The position numbers and the translations under genes are program-made. 64,000 nucleotides of DNA, from positions 157,652,409 through 157,716,408 of the forward strand of contig BSWB01000002.1 of assembly GCA_033239125.1 (NCBI GenBank), given 5' to 3'. The notes under the pieces are model-generated. The model saw only the letters and a program-made list of their open reading frames with translations, made no database searches and was not told where the DNA came from. Source of the DNA: Fagopyrum homotropicum. Its lineage: Eukaryota; Streptophyta; Magnoliopsida; Caryophyllales; Polygonaceae. Shown piece after piece: positions 47,775 to 58,579 of this stretch (the stretch's first letter is position 1; every line of letters begins with the position of its first letter).

Positions 47775-48188
47775 TAAGTAATCGTACTCGTAAAGTTTTA
47801 TTTTTTGGGACGATTTTTTCTTTTTAAAGCATTATTAGTCTGATCTACTTACATTAAATTTTTTAGGATATTATTTTATCCCACATAGATTAGCTACTAA
47901 TGTTGATGATTTTAGAATTTTTATAAATAGAGAGTCTAAAGATAATACAAATAATTCATTTCTTGGCATTTTGGTTAAGTTCAAGATAATTATTATTCAT
48001 ATAATATGTTATGTGAGATCGTGAACCTACAATTATGTGGGTTATAATGTTTTTGCCTAAAATATATATTAAGTAATCGTGCGCCTCAAGTTTTAGTTTT
48101 TGGATGATTTTTTAAAGGATTATCACCTCGAACAATTCTTTTGTTAAACAATTCTTTGTTTAGTAAAATAAAAAATATATATTTATTA
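47775..48188. repeat. Dispersed AT-rich repeat flanking and inside the Helitron
   Basis: The block TGGTTAAGTAATCGTACTC...GATTATCA...TTAGCTACTAA recurs at 48478-48777 and, more diverged, 50600-50870. Confidence 0.7.
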
Positions 48189-51077
48189 TCTATTATACAT
48201 ACTAAAAAAGAACACAAATTTGCTGAGGTGGCGCGCTGTGGAAGCAATATTTTCGAAATTGAGCTCCCATAATTAACGCCAATAAATCTTTATTTTTTGA
48301 AATATTCTTAAGCTAGAAAATCTTTGTTATTAAATTAACTATTTTATTGAAACAATTTCACGTTAATTTTTATTGTTGCAACGAATATATTTTTTGGGAC
48401 AATTTTTTAACAAAAATAAATGAACTCCGGTTTTGTTATTTTTTAATATCTATTTACGTCAAATATTTCCACATTATTTTTGGTTAAGTAATCGTACTCC
48501 TCAAGTTTTATTTTTGGGGGCGATTTTTTTTAAGGATTATCAGTCCGATCTATTTACGTTAAATTTTTTGAGGGAATTTGTTATCCCGCATCGATTAGCT
48601 ACTAAGGTTGATGGTTTCAGAATTTGTTATTCCGCATTGACTAACAATTAAAGTTGATAAATAAGGAGTCAAAAATTATAGAAATAATACATTTTTTGTC
48701 TTTTGGTTAAGTTCAAGTATAATTATTATTCATATCGGATTAATATATGTTATGTGGGATCGTAAACCTACAATTATTGTAACACCCTAAGTTCTGAGAA
48801 CTCAAAGCGCTACGGGCTAGGACCGCACCATGGGTCCCGACCCTCAAAGTAGCAAGAACACAACGGATCTTACAACAAGACACACACGAATGAAAACCAA
48901 AACTCAGTATATAACCAAAGGTTTAAACAAAAGGAAAAACATAAAAGACTCACAGCCGAGTTCAAAAGAAAAGGGAAATCAACAACATAACATAAACCCG
49001 ATCCCGTGCTATAATGTACGGGAACCCCGACTGACCACACCATCCGGATCACTCAGCAGCATCCTGAACCTGCGGAACATCTACAACGACGGTATAAACA
49101 GTCAGCTAACATTCTAGATATCAGCAAGAACATAAAGGCACAAACACACATAAGGTAAAGAAATTACATAGCATACTCGCACACAACCGGTTATTATCTT
49201 TCATTAAGTTATCCGTTACTAATTCAACTTCTATTGTCACTCGAGAATCTCCCGAAACTTGCCTCTACTTCCGTCTACCAATAGGAATAGTTCAGTACTA
49301 TCCTTTACCTACGGGCTTGGGTTGCAAGAGCACATTCTAGTCTCCTGAAGAACTAGACAAGTGGTCACCGCCCGATTATCATACACTTGGGTCAGTTAAG
49401 GTTTTAAGGGTGAATCCTAGTCCGATTATTCGTTACAACATAATAATCAACACAAACAAGCCAAAACACTCAAACCAATATACGGAATGAAGCTAAGTAA
49501 GTCCAAGGGACTTACCTACTTGAAGGTAACTCAAGGGTTAACAAACAATTTAGAGACGGCTCAGTTTCCCCCAGGAAAGGAGCAAGGAACAGACAAGCAT
49601 CACGAATCAGGAACGATACGGCTGCTAGAAGTCTATAACTTCTAGTCTCAATGATCTTAAAAGATCTCCACAACTTAAGGGCTCAACCCTAGTCTTACAA
49701 CATACTCAGGAAACAAGGAATAATCATAAGAAACCAGGAAAGAAACGAGGAAAACAAGAAAGGAAGCAGCTCACCAAAGACGGGAGCTACTACAGAGGAA
49801 ACCGCAGGGGTGGCTGGACAGACGCAATGGCGGCTATCCGCGGGGGCGGGGATGTGCAGGCGCGGGGGCGGCTGCTTGACAGACGGCACCGTCGAGGTTT
49901 CTCTCGACAGAAACTTCACACCAAGGAATCCAAAGTTCGAACCTTTGATCCAACCCTTCAAGACTCAACCAAGGGAGCCTATGAACATCAATATATCAAC
50001 ACCGGAACCAACAACAAGGATCAAGACTTGATCTTGATCCTTGGACAAGAAGAAAAGGAAGAATGAAGGGAAGAAGCGAAATAGAAGAGAACGACATGCA
50101 ACATCTACAAGAACATGAAGAAGAAACCAGAAGAGATGAACTTACACGTTTAGCAAGGTCGCAGGAAGCAAGGTGACGGCTGCAGCTCTCAAGGGTTTGA
50201 AGAATCGTAAGCAAGAAATGGGAAAAAGGGAAAGAGCGGGAATATATAGAGACGTACTGAAAAGATAGAAGGAAGGACATATAGGGTTAAGAATAAGATA
50301 AGGAAGTCGGCCCATAAGATAGAAGATCGGATCTTCTATCTATGGAAAGAAGATAAAACGAACGAAGGAAAGATCGGGCGCGATCTGTAGTAAGCCGCAG
50401 GGGCGGCTGACCCTTCCGCGGGCGCGGACTGCCGCAGGGGCGGCACACTTCACCGCGGGGGCGGTGAAGGCGAAAGACTGGGGTCTTACAATTATCTAGG
50501 TCGTAATGTCCGACGTTGACGTCGTTTGTATAATTTTAAACAAATTCTTAATTAAATTTATTTTTATTTTGTTTAGTAAAATCGAAGAAATAGTTTCTCT
50601 AAAATATATATTAAGTAATCGTGCAACTGAAATTTTAGTTTTTTGGACGATTTCTCCTTTTTTTTTTTGAAGGATTATCAACCTGACATATTTATGTTAA
50701 CTATTTTGAGGAATTTTGTTATCCCACGTCGATTACCAACTACGATTGATGGATTTACAATTTGTATAAATAGAGAGCCCGAAGTTTATACAAATAATAC
50801 ATTATTTATAAATATAATACTTTAGCAATAATCTTTTTAATAAATTTTTAATCATATCCTTTTATTTATAAAAAAAATTATAATTTAATCTTTACAAATG
50901 TTAGTCATATTAGTTAATAAAAAACGACCGAGTTCAGGTAAATATCCAATACATGATATATAAAAGTGAAAATATAATATTTTAAAAAAATATATATATA
51001 ATGCATGATACATAAAAGTGAAAATATAATATTTTTTATTTAGACAAAATTCGCACAAGGTGCGAGCATTAAACTAG
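48189..51077 (+). mobile_element. Non-autonomous Helitron containing a solo LTR
   Basis: The 5' end TCTATTATACATACTAAAA is followed within 30 bp by GCTGAGGTGGC, usual for plant Helitrons. The 3' end has a 6-bp hairpin (TCGCAC-aag-GTGCGA, 51051-51065), then GCATTAAACTAG. Flanking bases are A (48188) and T (51078), the A|T target with no duplication. No Rep/helicase is encoded. Without the nested LTR it is about 1.17 kb. Confidence 0.8.
48778..50490 (-). repeat. Solo chromovirus LTR (family D, 1713 bp)
   Basis: Ends TGTAACACCCT and GGTCTTACA, with TSD ATTAT at 48773-48777 and 50491-50495. Same family as the relic at 7154-14169. Contains GGACC-8nt-GGTCC (48820-48837), GTAAGTCC-aag-GGACTTAC (49497-49515), CTAGAAGT...ACTTCTAG (49625-49645) and CCGCAGGGGCGG-like words near 49800-49880 and 50395-50465. 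Confidence 0.92.
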
Positions 51078-51340
51078 TGATACTGGATATTCATGTACTT
51101 ATTTACATTTGAAGTCGAATACCATTTACTTTGTTTATAATTATTTTATTGATGTTATTTCTTTAGAAATTTAAAAGAATGAACATCTTGAATTGATTTG
51201 TTTTCGGAATACCGGTAATCAAAAAAAGAAGAAAATAACAAATTTTTATTGTTTCGCAGATTACGGAAGTCGTATTAAACTCGATATTATCTTTGGTATC
51301 ATTGAAGTAGTTTTTAATCAATAAAAAATAATAATGACTC

Positions 51341-51464
51341 CTAATTTCGGAATTGACTATTCTAGCCTTTAACCTACCTATATGTACTCGCAGCAGTCAT
51401 CTCTAATTTCGGAATTGACCATTCTAGCCTTTAACCTACCTATATATACTCGCAGCAGTCATCT
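51341..51464 (+). promoter_or_regulatory. Duplicated 62-bp promoter-like segment
   Basis: Two direct copies (51341-51402, 51403-51464) beginning CTAATTTCGGAATTGAC, each with a TATA-like stretch (CTATATGTAC and CTATATATAC) and CGCAGCAGTCATCTC. A pyrimidine-rich leader and an ATG follow at 51610. Confidence 0.6.
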
Positions 51465-51609
51465 CTTTTCTTTAACCCTCAATTTTCTCCGATCTTCTCT
51501 TCCTGTTTCAAATCTACTAAGAAGAAGACTCCTCTCTTCCTGTTTCGACCCAACTAAGAAGAAGATCAAGGAGCAGGATCGGTGTTTGTTTCCACTCGAT
51601 CGACGAAGA

Positions 51610-51647
51610 TGAGATCGTCGGAGCTCAATGCCGGCCAAATTCACCTG
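51610..51647 (+). CDS. Possible first exon of an unidentified host gene
   Basis: ATG at 51610 opens MRSSELNAGQIHL. The codons run to CCT/GTATGT, a good plant 5' splice site, and a CT-rich 5' leader lies upstream. The LINE is inserted just after this donor. I do not recognise the protein. A possible later exon near 57111-57225 could not be joined in frame with confidence, so the gene model is tentative. Confidence 0.35.
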
Positions 51648-51660
51648 TATGTCCATTGTT
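51646..51660. repeat. LINE target-site duplication, copy 1
   Basis: TGTATGTCCATTGTT, identical to 56982-56996. Confidence 0.95.
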
Positions 51661-51770
51661 TTTTTTTTTTTTGAAATGTTAATTTGTATTGAATCAAGAA
51701 TGTACAAGGGGTAACAGTAGCAAGATCAAGTTCATAAGAGTAAAGAAAACATTGAAATCAGTTGCACTTT

Positions 51771-54700
51771 TCAAGCAAGATTGAGGTGGAGCATGTTGGC
51801 CGCGAGGATGGTGGGTGCGGAACGGTCTCTCCAGTTGATTTCGAAATGGGACTTCGTTGTCTTGATGATCATACTTGCACATTCCACCGCCCTAGTGAAG
51901 TTGTTATTGAATAGGAGATTGTTCCTGGCCTTCCAGACATGGTAGATGAAGGATATGACGGTAGCAATGCGAACACTGTCCAAAAGCTTGGGTTTGGTAG
52001 TGGTACAGGAAGCCAGCCATGACCAAATGTGCCCCAGGTAAGGAGCAGGATAGGGTGTATGGGTCCATCTGGAGATGATATCGAGGACAAGGGATCCGTA
52101 GCTGCATTGGTTCCAAAGGTGGTCACCACTCTCCATTGCGCTAGAGCAAAGTTTGCATGTGTCGTTAGCTGTGGGGTTCCAGGCTTTGACTCTTTCAAGT
52201 GTGGGAAGCCTGTGAAGCGAAGCGATCCATGAAACGTAACTACACTTGGGAATGTTTGAAGAGAGCCATATGGCTTTGAAAGGATTCGGCACGCTCGGAG
52301 CAATATGCTGCTTGAAAATAGCATAGGCATTCTTGCGCGAGAATGCACCATTAGGGCAGGAAAGAGCGTCTCCTCGACGTCCCATAGAGTTGGTAGGGAT
52401 AGCGTCCCTGATCCTAATGAGATTCTTCCATGAATGGCTGTGGTGATGCTTGGCACTACAATTCCAGATACTATGACCACGTTTAATCAAATGCTTATTC
52501 ATCCACATAGTCCATATGTTCTGGTCCCCCTGATCCAGATCATATATCAATCGCGCGAGGGAAACCTTGTTCCTAGAGTGGAGATCCGGAAAGCCAAGCC
52601 CACCATTAGCCTTGGGAGAACAGATGTCATCCCATGCCACTAGGGAATGCCGACTGTTCGCAATGCCAGACCAGAAGTAGGAACGAATAAGTTTGTTGAT
52701 CATGCTGATGATCTTAGCCGGAATCAAGAACAGTGAGCACCAATGATGGCTAATAGAGAATAGAACCGATTTGATCAATTGTGCCCTGCCAGCATAAGAG
52801 AGTACCTTTGCACTCCAGGAGTGAATACGCTTTGTAACACGATGTATAAGTGGGAGATAGTCCTGCACCAAGAGTCTACTACTCCCAATGGGTACTCCAA
52901 GATAGAGAAACGGGAGAGTACCAGATGACATTCCAGTAATATTGATAGCCCTAGCAATGTCGTCCTCCTTCATGCCACTAGTAAAAAGGAGAGACTTAGC
53001 CTCATTGATCACGAGTCCAGAAACCCTACCGAACTCATCCATGGTATCTTTCATAATTTTAATAGAGGTGCAATCCCCTCTACAAAGAAGCAGTAGATCA
53101 TCCGCAAAAATGAGGTGAGTGATGGTAGGGTTAGAGCACTTGGGATGGTGGTTGAATTCCGGATTCAAAGTGTTTTGCTGAAGCAATCTTGTTAAGTATT
53201 CCATAGCAATGACAAAGAGAGTAGGAGAGAGAGGGCAGCCTTGGCGCAGCCCACGAGTCCCTGCAAAGTGTCCGCGCAAAGACCCATTGATGTTGATTGA
53301 ATAGGTGGCTGTTGTTATACACTCTTTGATCATCTCTATCATATGCTCAGGGAATCCCATATAATTGAGACACTGTAATATGAACTTGTGATTTACTGAA
53401 TCGAAGGCTTTAGAGATATCCACCTTCATAGCAGCCCTAGGTGAGATATTCTTCCTTCCATATTTGTTTAGCATCTCCTGACAGATAAGGATATTATGCT
53501 TGATTGATCGTTTGGAAACGAAAGCACTCTGATTAGGGCTTATGACGCTGGGTAGAATAGTGTTGATTCTGGCAGATAAAATCTTGGAGATTGTCTTGTA
53601 AATTGTGTTGCAACACGAAATTGGCCTAAAATCAGTTGGGGCGAGAGGGCTGTCATGTTTTGGAATAAGAGATACTGATGCATGATTAACCTGCTTCAAG
53701 AGTTTTCCATGTGTGAAGAAGTCTTGAATAGCATTAACGAAGTCAGTGCTAACAGTATCCCAAGCAGCCTTAAAGAATCTCGATCCATAACCATCAGGCC
53801 CGGGCGCTTTGTTTTCACCAATGCTAAATAGAGCGTTCTTGATCTCCTCCGGAGTCACCATTCGGCACAGGGAGGCAGCTTCCTCGGCGGACAGCTTTGG
53901 TAAGTTGATCTCTGGTATGATTTGGCTATTCTGCTGAGAAGGTAAGTTAAGCGCCTGCTTAAAATGGGCAACAAAAGTAGCATCAATGATACCAGGCTCG
54001 TTAGAAGTATCTCCATTTGTAGTGCGGATGCAGTTGATGTGATTAGTACTTCTTCTCGTTTTTATGCCTCTGAAGAAAAACGATGAGCATTGATCTCCGT
54101 GGGCAATCCAGGATGCTTTGGACAATTGTGCCATCATAGTGTGAAGGTTGCTGTAGCTCTCCATCAGGTTAGCAGATTGCAGTCTTTCATCCTCTTGCAT
54201 TGTGGTGTTATGGAGCTCCGATTGCAATCTCGTTTGAGTGTCCTGAAGGGCCCTTTGTTGATCTTTTATTCTAGTATGAATATCTTCAATCTTAGCACTA
54301 GGGAACCTTTTGAGATGTGGTTTGAGTATCTTGAGCTTCTTGACAAGTTGGTACATTGGATTTCCCTCAACCTCAGTATCCCAGGAGCGCTTGACACAAT
54401 CCAGGAATGCCTCGTGATTACTCCATGCGTTATTGAACCTGAATGGAACATTCCGTCTAGCTTCAGCAAGACTGGTAAACAGTAGTGCAGGAGAGTGGTC
54501 AGATATCTCAGCAAGATCAAAGTGGGCCCTAGATTGTGGAAATGTGGTATGCCATTCTTCATTTGTGATTATGCGATCAAGCTTGCTCCATATTCTAGAA
54601 TTCGTTTGCTTGTTATTCCATGTGAATTTACATCCCGAATAAGGGTGATCCAAGAGGCGGTGCTGCTCAAAGCATCTAGCTAATTCATCAGAGGCCTGCG

Positions 54701-55196
54701 TGATGGAGGGGATGTTGTTTGTTGTCTTTTCATCAGGTGAAAGTGTGACATTAAAATCACCCAATAACGCCCAAGGTGTATTCAGGATAAGCCGGTTCAG
54801 TGTTGTTATGGTATTCCAGAGGCTCGCTCGATCATCCAGTGAGTTATGTGCGTAGATGAAAGACAGTTCAATCTCACAAGGTTGATATGGAGCCGGATGG
54901 GGTTTATAGATTTGGCAGTGAATAAGCTGGTCAGTTTTGATGAGGGGAATTAGGTGGAGCTTGGCAGGGTTCCACCAAACCCAAACCCGACAATTGTGGG
55001 AGATTGAGCCATTAGAAACATGGTTCCATGTGGGGAAGAGAGTCTTAGATATACGGGTTTCATTGTTGGAGCGCAGCCTAGTCTCCAGAATAGCAATGAT
55101 ATCAAGGTTTTGCTTCTTAGCAAGATTCTGTAAAGCTCTTTGTTTAGCAGGGTCATTGAGTCCCCTGATGTTCCACGAGCATGCTCTAACTATCAT
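51771..55196 (-). CDS. LINE ORF2: AP-type endonuclease and reverse transcriptase (1141 aa)
   Basis: Residues 1-240 form the exonuclease-endonuclease-phosphatase domain with Asn9, Glu38, Asp147/Asn149 (GDFNV) and Asp233/His234 (SDHSPALL), the residues needed to nick target DNA. RT spans about 470-770: PGPDGY, TDFRPIS, KVDISKAFDSV, RGLRQGCPLSP, the catalytic FADD at 697-700, and LGVPIG. A C-terminal zinc-binding RVT region follows (CKLC and HLWNQC near 1045). The length and order match intact plant L1 ORF2 proteins. It starts 37 bases after the end of ORF1. Protein nicks DNA and copies LINE RNA at the site (target-primed reverse transcription) and can act on other RNAs. No frameshift seen, so it is potentially functional. 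Confidence 0.95.
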   Translation of the reverse strand: MIVRACSWNIRGLNDPAKQRALQNLAKKQNLDIIAILETRLRSNNETRISKTLFPTWNHVSNGSISHNCRVWVWWNPAKLHLIPLIKTDQLIHCQIYKPHPAPYQPCEIELSFIYAHNSLDDRASLWNTITTLNRLILNTPWALLGDFNVTLSPDEKTTNNIPSITQASDELARCFEQHRLLDHPYSGCKFTWNNKQTNSRIWSKLDRIITNEEWHTTFPQSRAHFDLAEISDHSPALLFTSLAEARRNVPFRFNNAWSNHEAFLDCVKRSWDTEVEGNPMYQLVKKLKILKPHLKRFPSAKIEDIHTRIKDQQRALQDTQTRLQSELHNTTMQEDERLQSANLMESYSNLHTMMAQLSKASWIAHGDQCSSFFFRGIKTRRSTNHINCIRTTNGDTSNEPGIIDATFVAHFKQALNLPSQQNSQIIPEINLPKLSAEEAASLCRMVTPEEIKNALFSIGENKAPGPDGYGSRFFKAAWDTVSTDFVNAIQDFFTHGKLLKQVNHASVSLIPKHDSPLAPTDFRPISCCNTIYKTISKILSARINTILPSVISPNQSAFVSKRSIKHNILICQEMLNKYGRKNISPRAAMKVDISKAFDSVNHKFILQCLNYMGFPEHMIEMIKECITTATYSININGSLRGHFAGTRGLRQGCPLSPTLFVIAMEYLTRLLQQNTLNPEFNHHPKCSNPTITHLIFADDLLLLCRGDCTSIKIMKDTMDEFGRVSGLVINEAKSLLFTSGMKEDDIARAINITGMSSGTLPFLYLGVPIGSSRLLVQDYLPLIHRVTKRIHSWSAKVLSYAGRAQLIKSVLFSISHHWCSLFLIPAKIISMINKLIRSYFWSGIANSRHSLVAWDDICSPKANGGLGFPDLHSRNKVSLARLIYDLDQGDQNIWTMWMNKHLIKRGHSIWNCSAKHHHSHSWKNLIRIRDAIPTNSMGRRGDALSCPNGAFSRKNAYAIFKQHIAPSVPNPFKAIWLSSNIPKCSYVSWIASLHRLPTLERVKAWNPTANDTCKLCSSAMESGDHLWNQCSYGSLVLDIISRWTHTPYPAPYLGHIWSWLASCTTTKPKLLDSVRIATVISFIYHVWKARNNLLFNNNFTRAVECASMIIKTTKSHFEINWRDRSAPTILAANMLHLNLA

Positions 55197-55232
55197 TAGA
55201 CTGGTGGGTGTTGTCTATGGTAGCACTTGCTA

Positions 55233-56840
55233 TCATTGGCAGGATATGTGAGGATGTGAGGCTTTTTGTGGGGGAAGTGGATTGTTCGTAGGGCAATGGT
55301 GTGATGTTGTGGGGTGTTGAGTCAGTGGGGTGGGAGGCATATGACTTTGGGTTTGTTTAGGAGAAAAGCCAACTTGGCCTGGGAGAGAAGGAGTAGTACT
55401 TTGAGTTGTCTCAGGGGTATCGGATGATTCAGTAGGGTTGTTGTCAATACCAGCAGGGGTTGGTATCGGGGTGGTGATTGTGGTTTTGGTGACTTCATGA
55501 GCATGATGAATCATCATATGGTTCGGTGGGGTAGGCAGTATAGGTGTTGGGTCAGGGTTTGGTTTAGGGGTTCTTCTCTTGTGATGGTTTGATTGCTGAG
55601 CTTTCTTAGCCTGGAAGACACCATCCTGCACTTTAGGATTGTTGCAGTTGTGGCCGAACGTACCACAGGAAGAGCAGCGTGAGGGCAACCAATCGTACGT
55701 GATTTTCTGAGTGTACGAGGAGCCATCAGGACCGGTGAGAATAATCTCACGAAGGAGGTCACGTGAAGCTTGAATTTCCACTAGAATACGTGCGTACCCC
55801 AGCCTATCTTGGTTAATAGAGCAAGTATCTGTGAGGATGGGAGAGCCGATTGCCGAGCCAATCTTCCCCAGCATATGCTGCGACCAAAACTTATAATCCA
55901 GATTGTGAAGGGTAATCCATATTGGGAGGGAGCTAAGACTTGAATAGTCAAGGGGGAGTCCCTGAACCCATCTCTTGAGAAGCATTGTTGTAGAGCCATT
56001 GATTAGCCAGGGGCTGCCAGCAAGAGCAGTATTGAGCTCATCTTCAGATGCAAAATGGAATACAAAGATCCCGTTGTCATTACGCAGGATTTTTGGTTTA
56101 GTGATTGTGTTCCAACTCTCCTAGACGAACTTGTTCATCCTGTAGTAGGAAGTGGGGCTGCCAAGTGGGTATCCGATCAGGGAGGATTTCCATTTCATGG
56201 TGTTTTCCACCACATCTTCATCCGTGAAAGGTATGTGTCCCGATTCATAACCTGGGATGAAGGTGAGAGGCACGTGATTCCAACCAACACTTTTAGCAAT
56301 GATATCTTTGTAGTTAGTCGAGGCAACTTTAAGGATATCATTCTTCTCGAAGCATGCAGTCGAGGGAGGCAGACAGTCCGCAGACAAGGGGGGATCCGAA
56401 GGGGCCCTTGTGCTAACGTCCTCGGGAACAGGAGGGACGGCAGCATTGAAGACAGTAGAATCCGAAGTGTCAATCTCCCCCAACAGGGAATGTGAGGACA
56501 CGGGGTTACGTGGGTCACATCCAAGGAGAGCAGGCATCTCAACCACCTCAGGATCAAGAGGGTCAGAGGGTTTCTGCTGCAGTGGGAGGTTTGTGTTTTT
56601 GGTTATGTTGCTCAGGGGAGGGAAGAGTATGTTGGACGAGAGTGGTGGTGATTCATTGGGTTTAGGGTTGAGCCTTTTGTTGTTAGTACGTATCAGGTCA
56701 TCTGGAATTGCTTCCACAGGGCTAACCGGTGAGGGAGGGCTAGGTGAAGTTGATGCAGGTTTGTTGGTATGTTTTTGGTTTGGGTAGGGTAGTTCCGATA
56801 GCTTAATGGAAGGTCGACGGGCTCTCCGTGAGCCAGCCAT
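55233..56840 (-). pseudogene. LINE ORF1: nucleic-acid-binding protein with in-frame TAG
   Basis: One frame of 536 codons runs from ATG 56840 to 55233, broken only by TAG at 56121-56123 (after MNKFV). The Pro/Ser-rich N-terminus (residues 1-190) leads into the DUF4283-type domain (WKSSLIGYPLG before the stop; GSPWLING, LPIWITLHNLD and ARILVEI after it). A zinc-knuckle-like CSSCGTFGHNC starts near residue 389; its last Cys spacing is irregular. The C-terminus is Pro/Thr-rich. ORF1 proteins bind LINE RNA and assist reverse transcription. Unless the TAG is read through, only the first 239 residues are made. The stop could be recent or a sequencing error. Confidence 0.88.
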
Positions 56841-56981
56841 GGGGGCCGGTCAAGAGCGGGCGTGGAGGGAGGGGGGGGCACGGCTGGGCAGCCGCGCGGG
56901 GTGGAGGCAGATGCACTGTCACTCCAGGAGGGATGAGAGAGAAGAGAGCGGACCTGATTTGTGTTTTTTCTCTAAGAGTTT

Positions 56982-56996
56982 TGTATGTCCATTGTT
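56982..56996. repeat. LINE target-site duplication, copy 2
   Basis: TGTATGTCCATTGTT. It also contains the GTATGT donor-like site. Confidence 0.95.
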
Positions 56997-58248
56997 ATTT
57001 TCTGAGCACCACCGTAATAAGGTAACTATTGAATATATACTTTGAATCCATAAAATATCTTTATCTTTGTAGTTGTTTTTGAAGCTAATACACTGTTTTT
57101 GCTATACTTCTAGGATGTTGCAGATCTGGTATGACGGATGTAGCTTAATAATGAATAAATCAAGGATCAATGGATCGTTGAAGTCGAGGTTTACTGCAGC
57201 AACTAGATTGTTCAAAAAAAGAGGTAATACATCACTTACTTACTTATTGCCTTGTTTATACCTCATGCCAAGATTGCACGTTATCTTCTTATCATGCTCA
57301 GCCAAGTGTTTCTCTAACTATCTACCACCATTGTCTCATCAGGCATATTCTTCATCCTGTCAATGCATTGACTCTTCGATCTTAATCTTGTCTCATCTCT
57401 TTGCTACTGGATTGAACTCAAATGGAACTTTGAACTCCTTATCGTAATGTGCTAACCTACTCAGAGGATTCCTATGAGTTCTTGTACTAGCCAAGCGGAC
57501 CTCGAGGCCATTAGCAAAACAATGAGTCAATCTCTGGTTTTCCATTACCTTAAGGAGAAGAATCTGAGTTCTTGTACCCTTGGAGCCAGGAGACCATCTA
57601 TGGTTTCCATCACCATAAGGAGAAAAATCTGATTTCTTGTTCCAGGCAAGCGAGCCTCGAGGCCATTAGCAAAACAATGAGTCAATCTCTGGTTTCCATC
57701 ATCATAAGGAGAAGGGTTCTGAAATTCTTTATATAATGTGTATGCAATATCTTGGATATTGATTATGGAGTTCATTTTTGTATAATGTGTATTGATTATG
57801 AAGTAGGACTGCTGTAATGCTCAATTACTTTAATATCTAAAAAGCTCAGTTGCACCAAAATGTCATCTGCCGACTGCTTTCACATAAGCTGAAATGCTTT
57901 GATGGTGTGCAATTATTTTATGGACATCAGTGTTGTAGAATTATGTTAGGGTTTCTTGTCAGGCCTCTCTAAAACCAAGAAAATGACAAGTATTCAGCTG
58001 TTCATACTATTGTTTTAGATCCATGTTTCTATCTATTCTTTATAATGGATCAACACTGAAAAAACCATGAAAAGCTAAGCTCCTTAATTTCTTTGGTTAA
58101 GACCAAAACGTGCATCCATGGCCATGGCTCTCAAGCTAATCACAATTGTGATCTGGATAGTAATTGGACTTGTTTTGATTAACATGTTTTGACGTTATAA
58201 GTATATATCAGACAGCTAATTAAACCACTTGTAATTTGCTTTGTTCAG
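56997..58248 (+). other. Probable intron/intergenic DNA with a duplicated segment
   Basis: No confident coding exon. A possible exon lies at about 57111-57225 (acceptor-like CTTCTAG, donor-like AGGTAATAC). A roughly 50-bp segment (CTCGAGGCCATTAGCAAAAC onward) is repeated at 57487-57540 and 57642-57695. Confidence 0.5.
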
Positions 58249-58575
58249 GTTGGACTGAGTGGTTCCTTGGAGACACATTGTGGGCAAGGCTTTGGTGCTA
58301 AATTATATGGAATGTTAGGGATTTACCTGCAATCATCTTGCATAATTTCCTTCTTTTTCTCTCTTGTCATAGCTGTTGTGTGGTGGCATACTGAACCAAT
58401 CCTCATATCACTTCACCAAAGAAGTCAAATTGCAAAAGCAGCTCCTATTTACATTAAGTATTTAATTCCCGAAATCTTTGCTTATGGTTTCATCCAGAAC
58501 ATTCTGATATTTTTCGGACGCAGTCGATTGTCGTCATACCCATGGTTTGTTCCCTCATCCCAATGGTGATTCGAA
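58249..58575 (+). pseudogene. MATE (DETOXIFICATION-type) transporter exon with frameshift
   Basis: After an acceptor (TTTGTTCAG) the frame reads VGLSGSLETHCGQGFGAK, matching the conserved LSGALETLCGQAYGA loop between the second and third helices of plant MATE efflux proteins. A hydrophobic helix (CIISFFFSLVIAVVWW), EPILISL and YLIPEIFAYGFIQN follow, all family hallmarks. At about 58510 one base appears missing: the continuation FRTQSIVVIPMV is in the next frame. No exon 1 (two N-terminal helices) or later exons were found nearby, so this is a fragment. The intact family exports metabolites or toxins by proton or sodium antiport at plasma membrane or tonoplast. Confidence 0.85.
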
Positions 58576-58579
58576 CACA

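Larger units (their letters stand above)
51661..56981 (-). mobile_element. Full-length L1-type LINE
   Basis: Minus-strand order: 5' UTR (56981-56841), ORF1, ORF2, short 3' UTR, poly(A) (plus-strand T-run 51661-51672). Flanked by a perfect 15-bp target duplication. ORF2 is open throughout and ORF1 has a single in-frame TAG. The identical duplications and one disabling change suggest a fairly recent insertion. Confidence 0.95.

Noticed and set aside
48870..49117. Short frames in solo LTR D
   Set aside because: Inside an LTR, overlapping on both strands, no domain.
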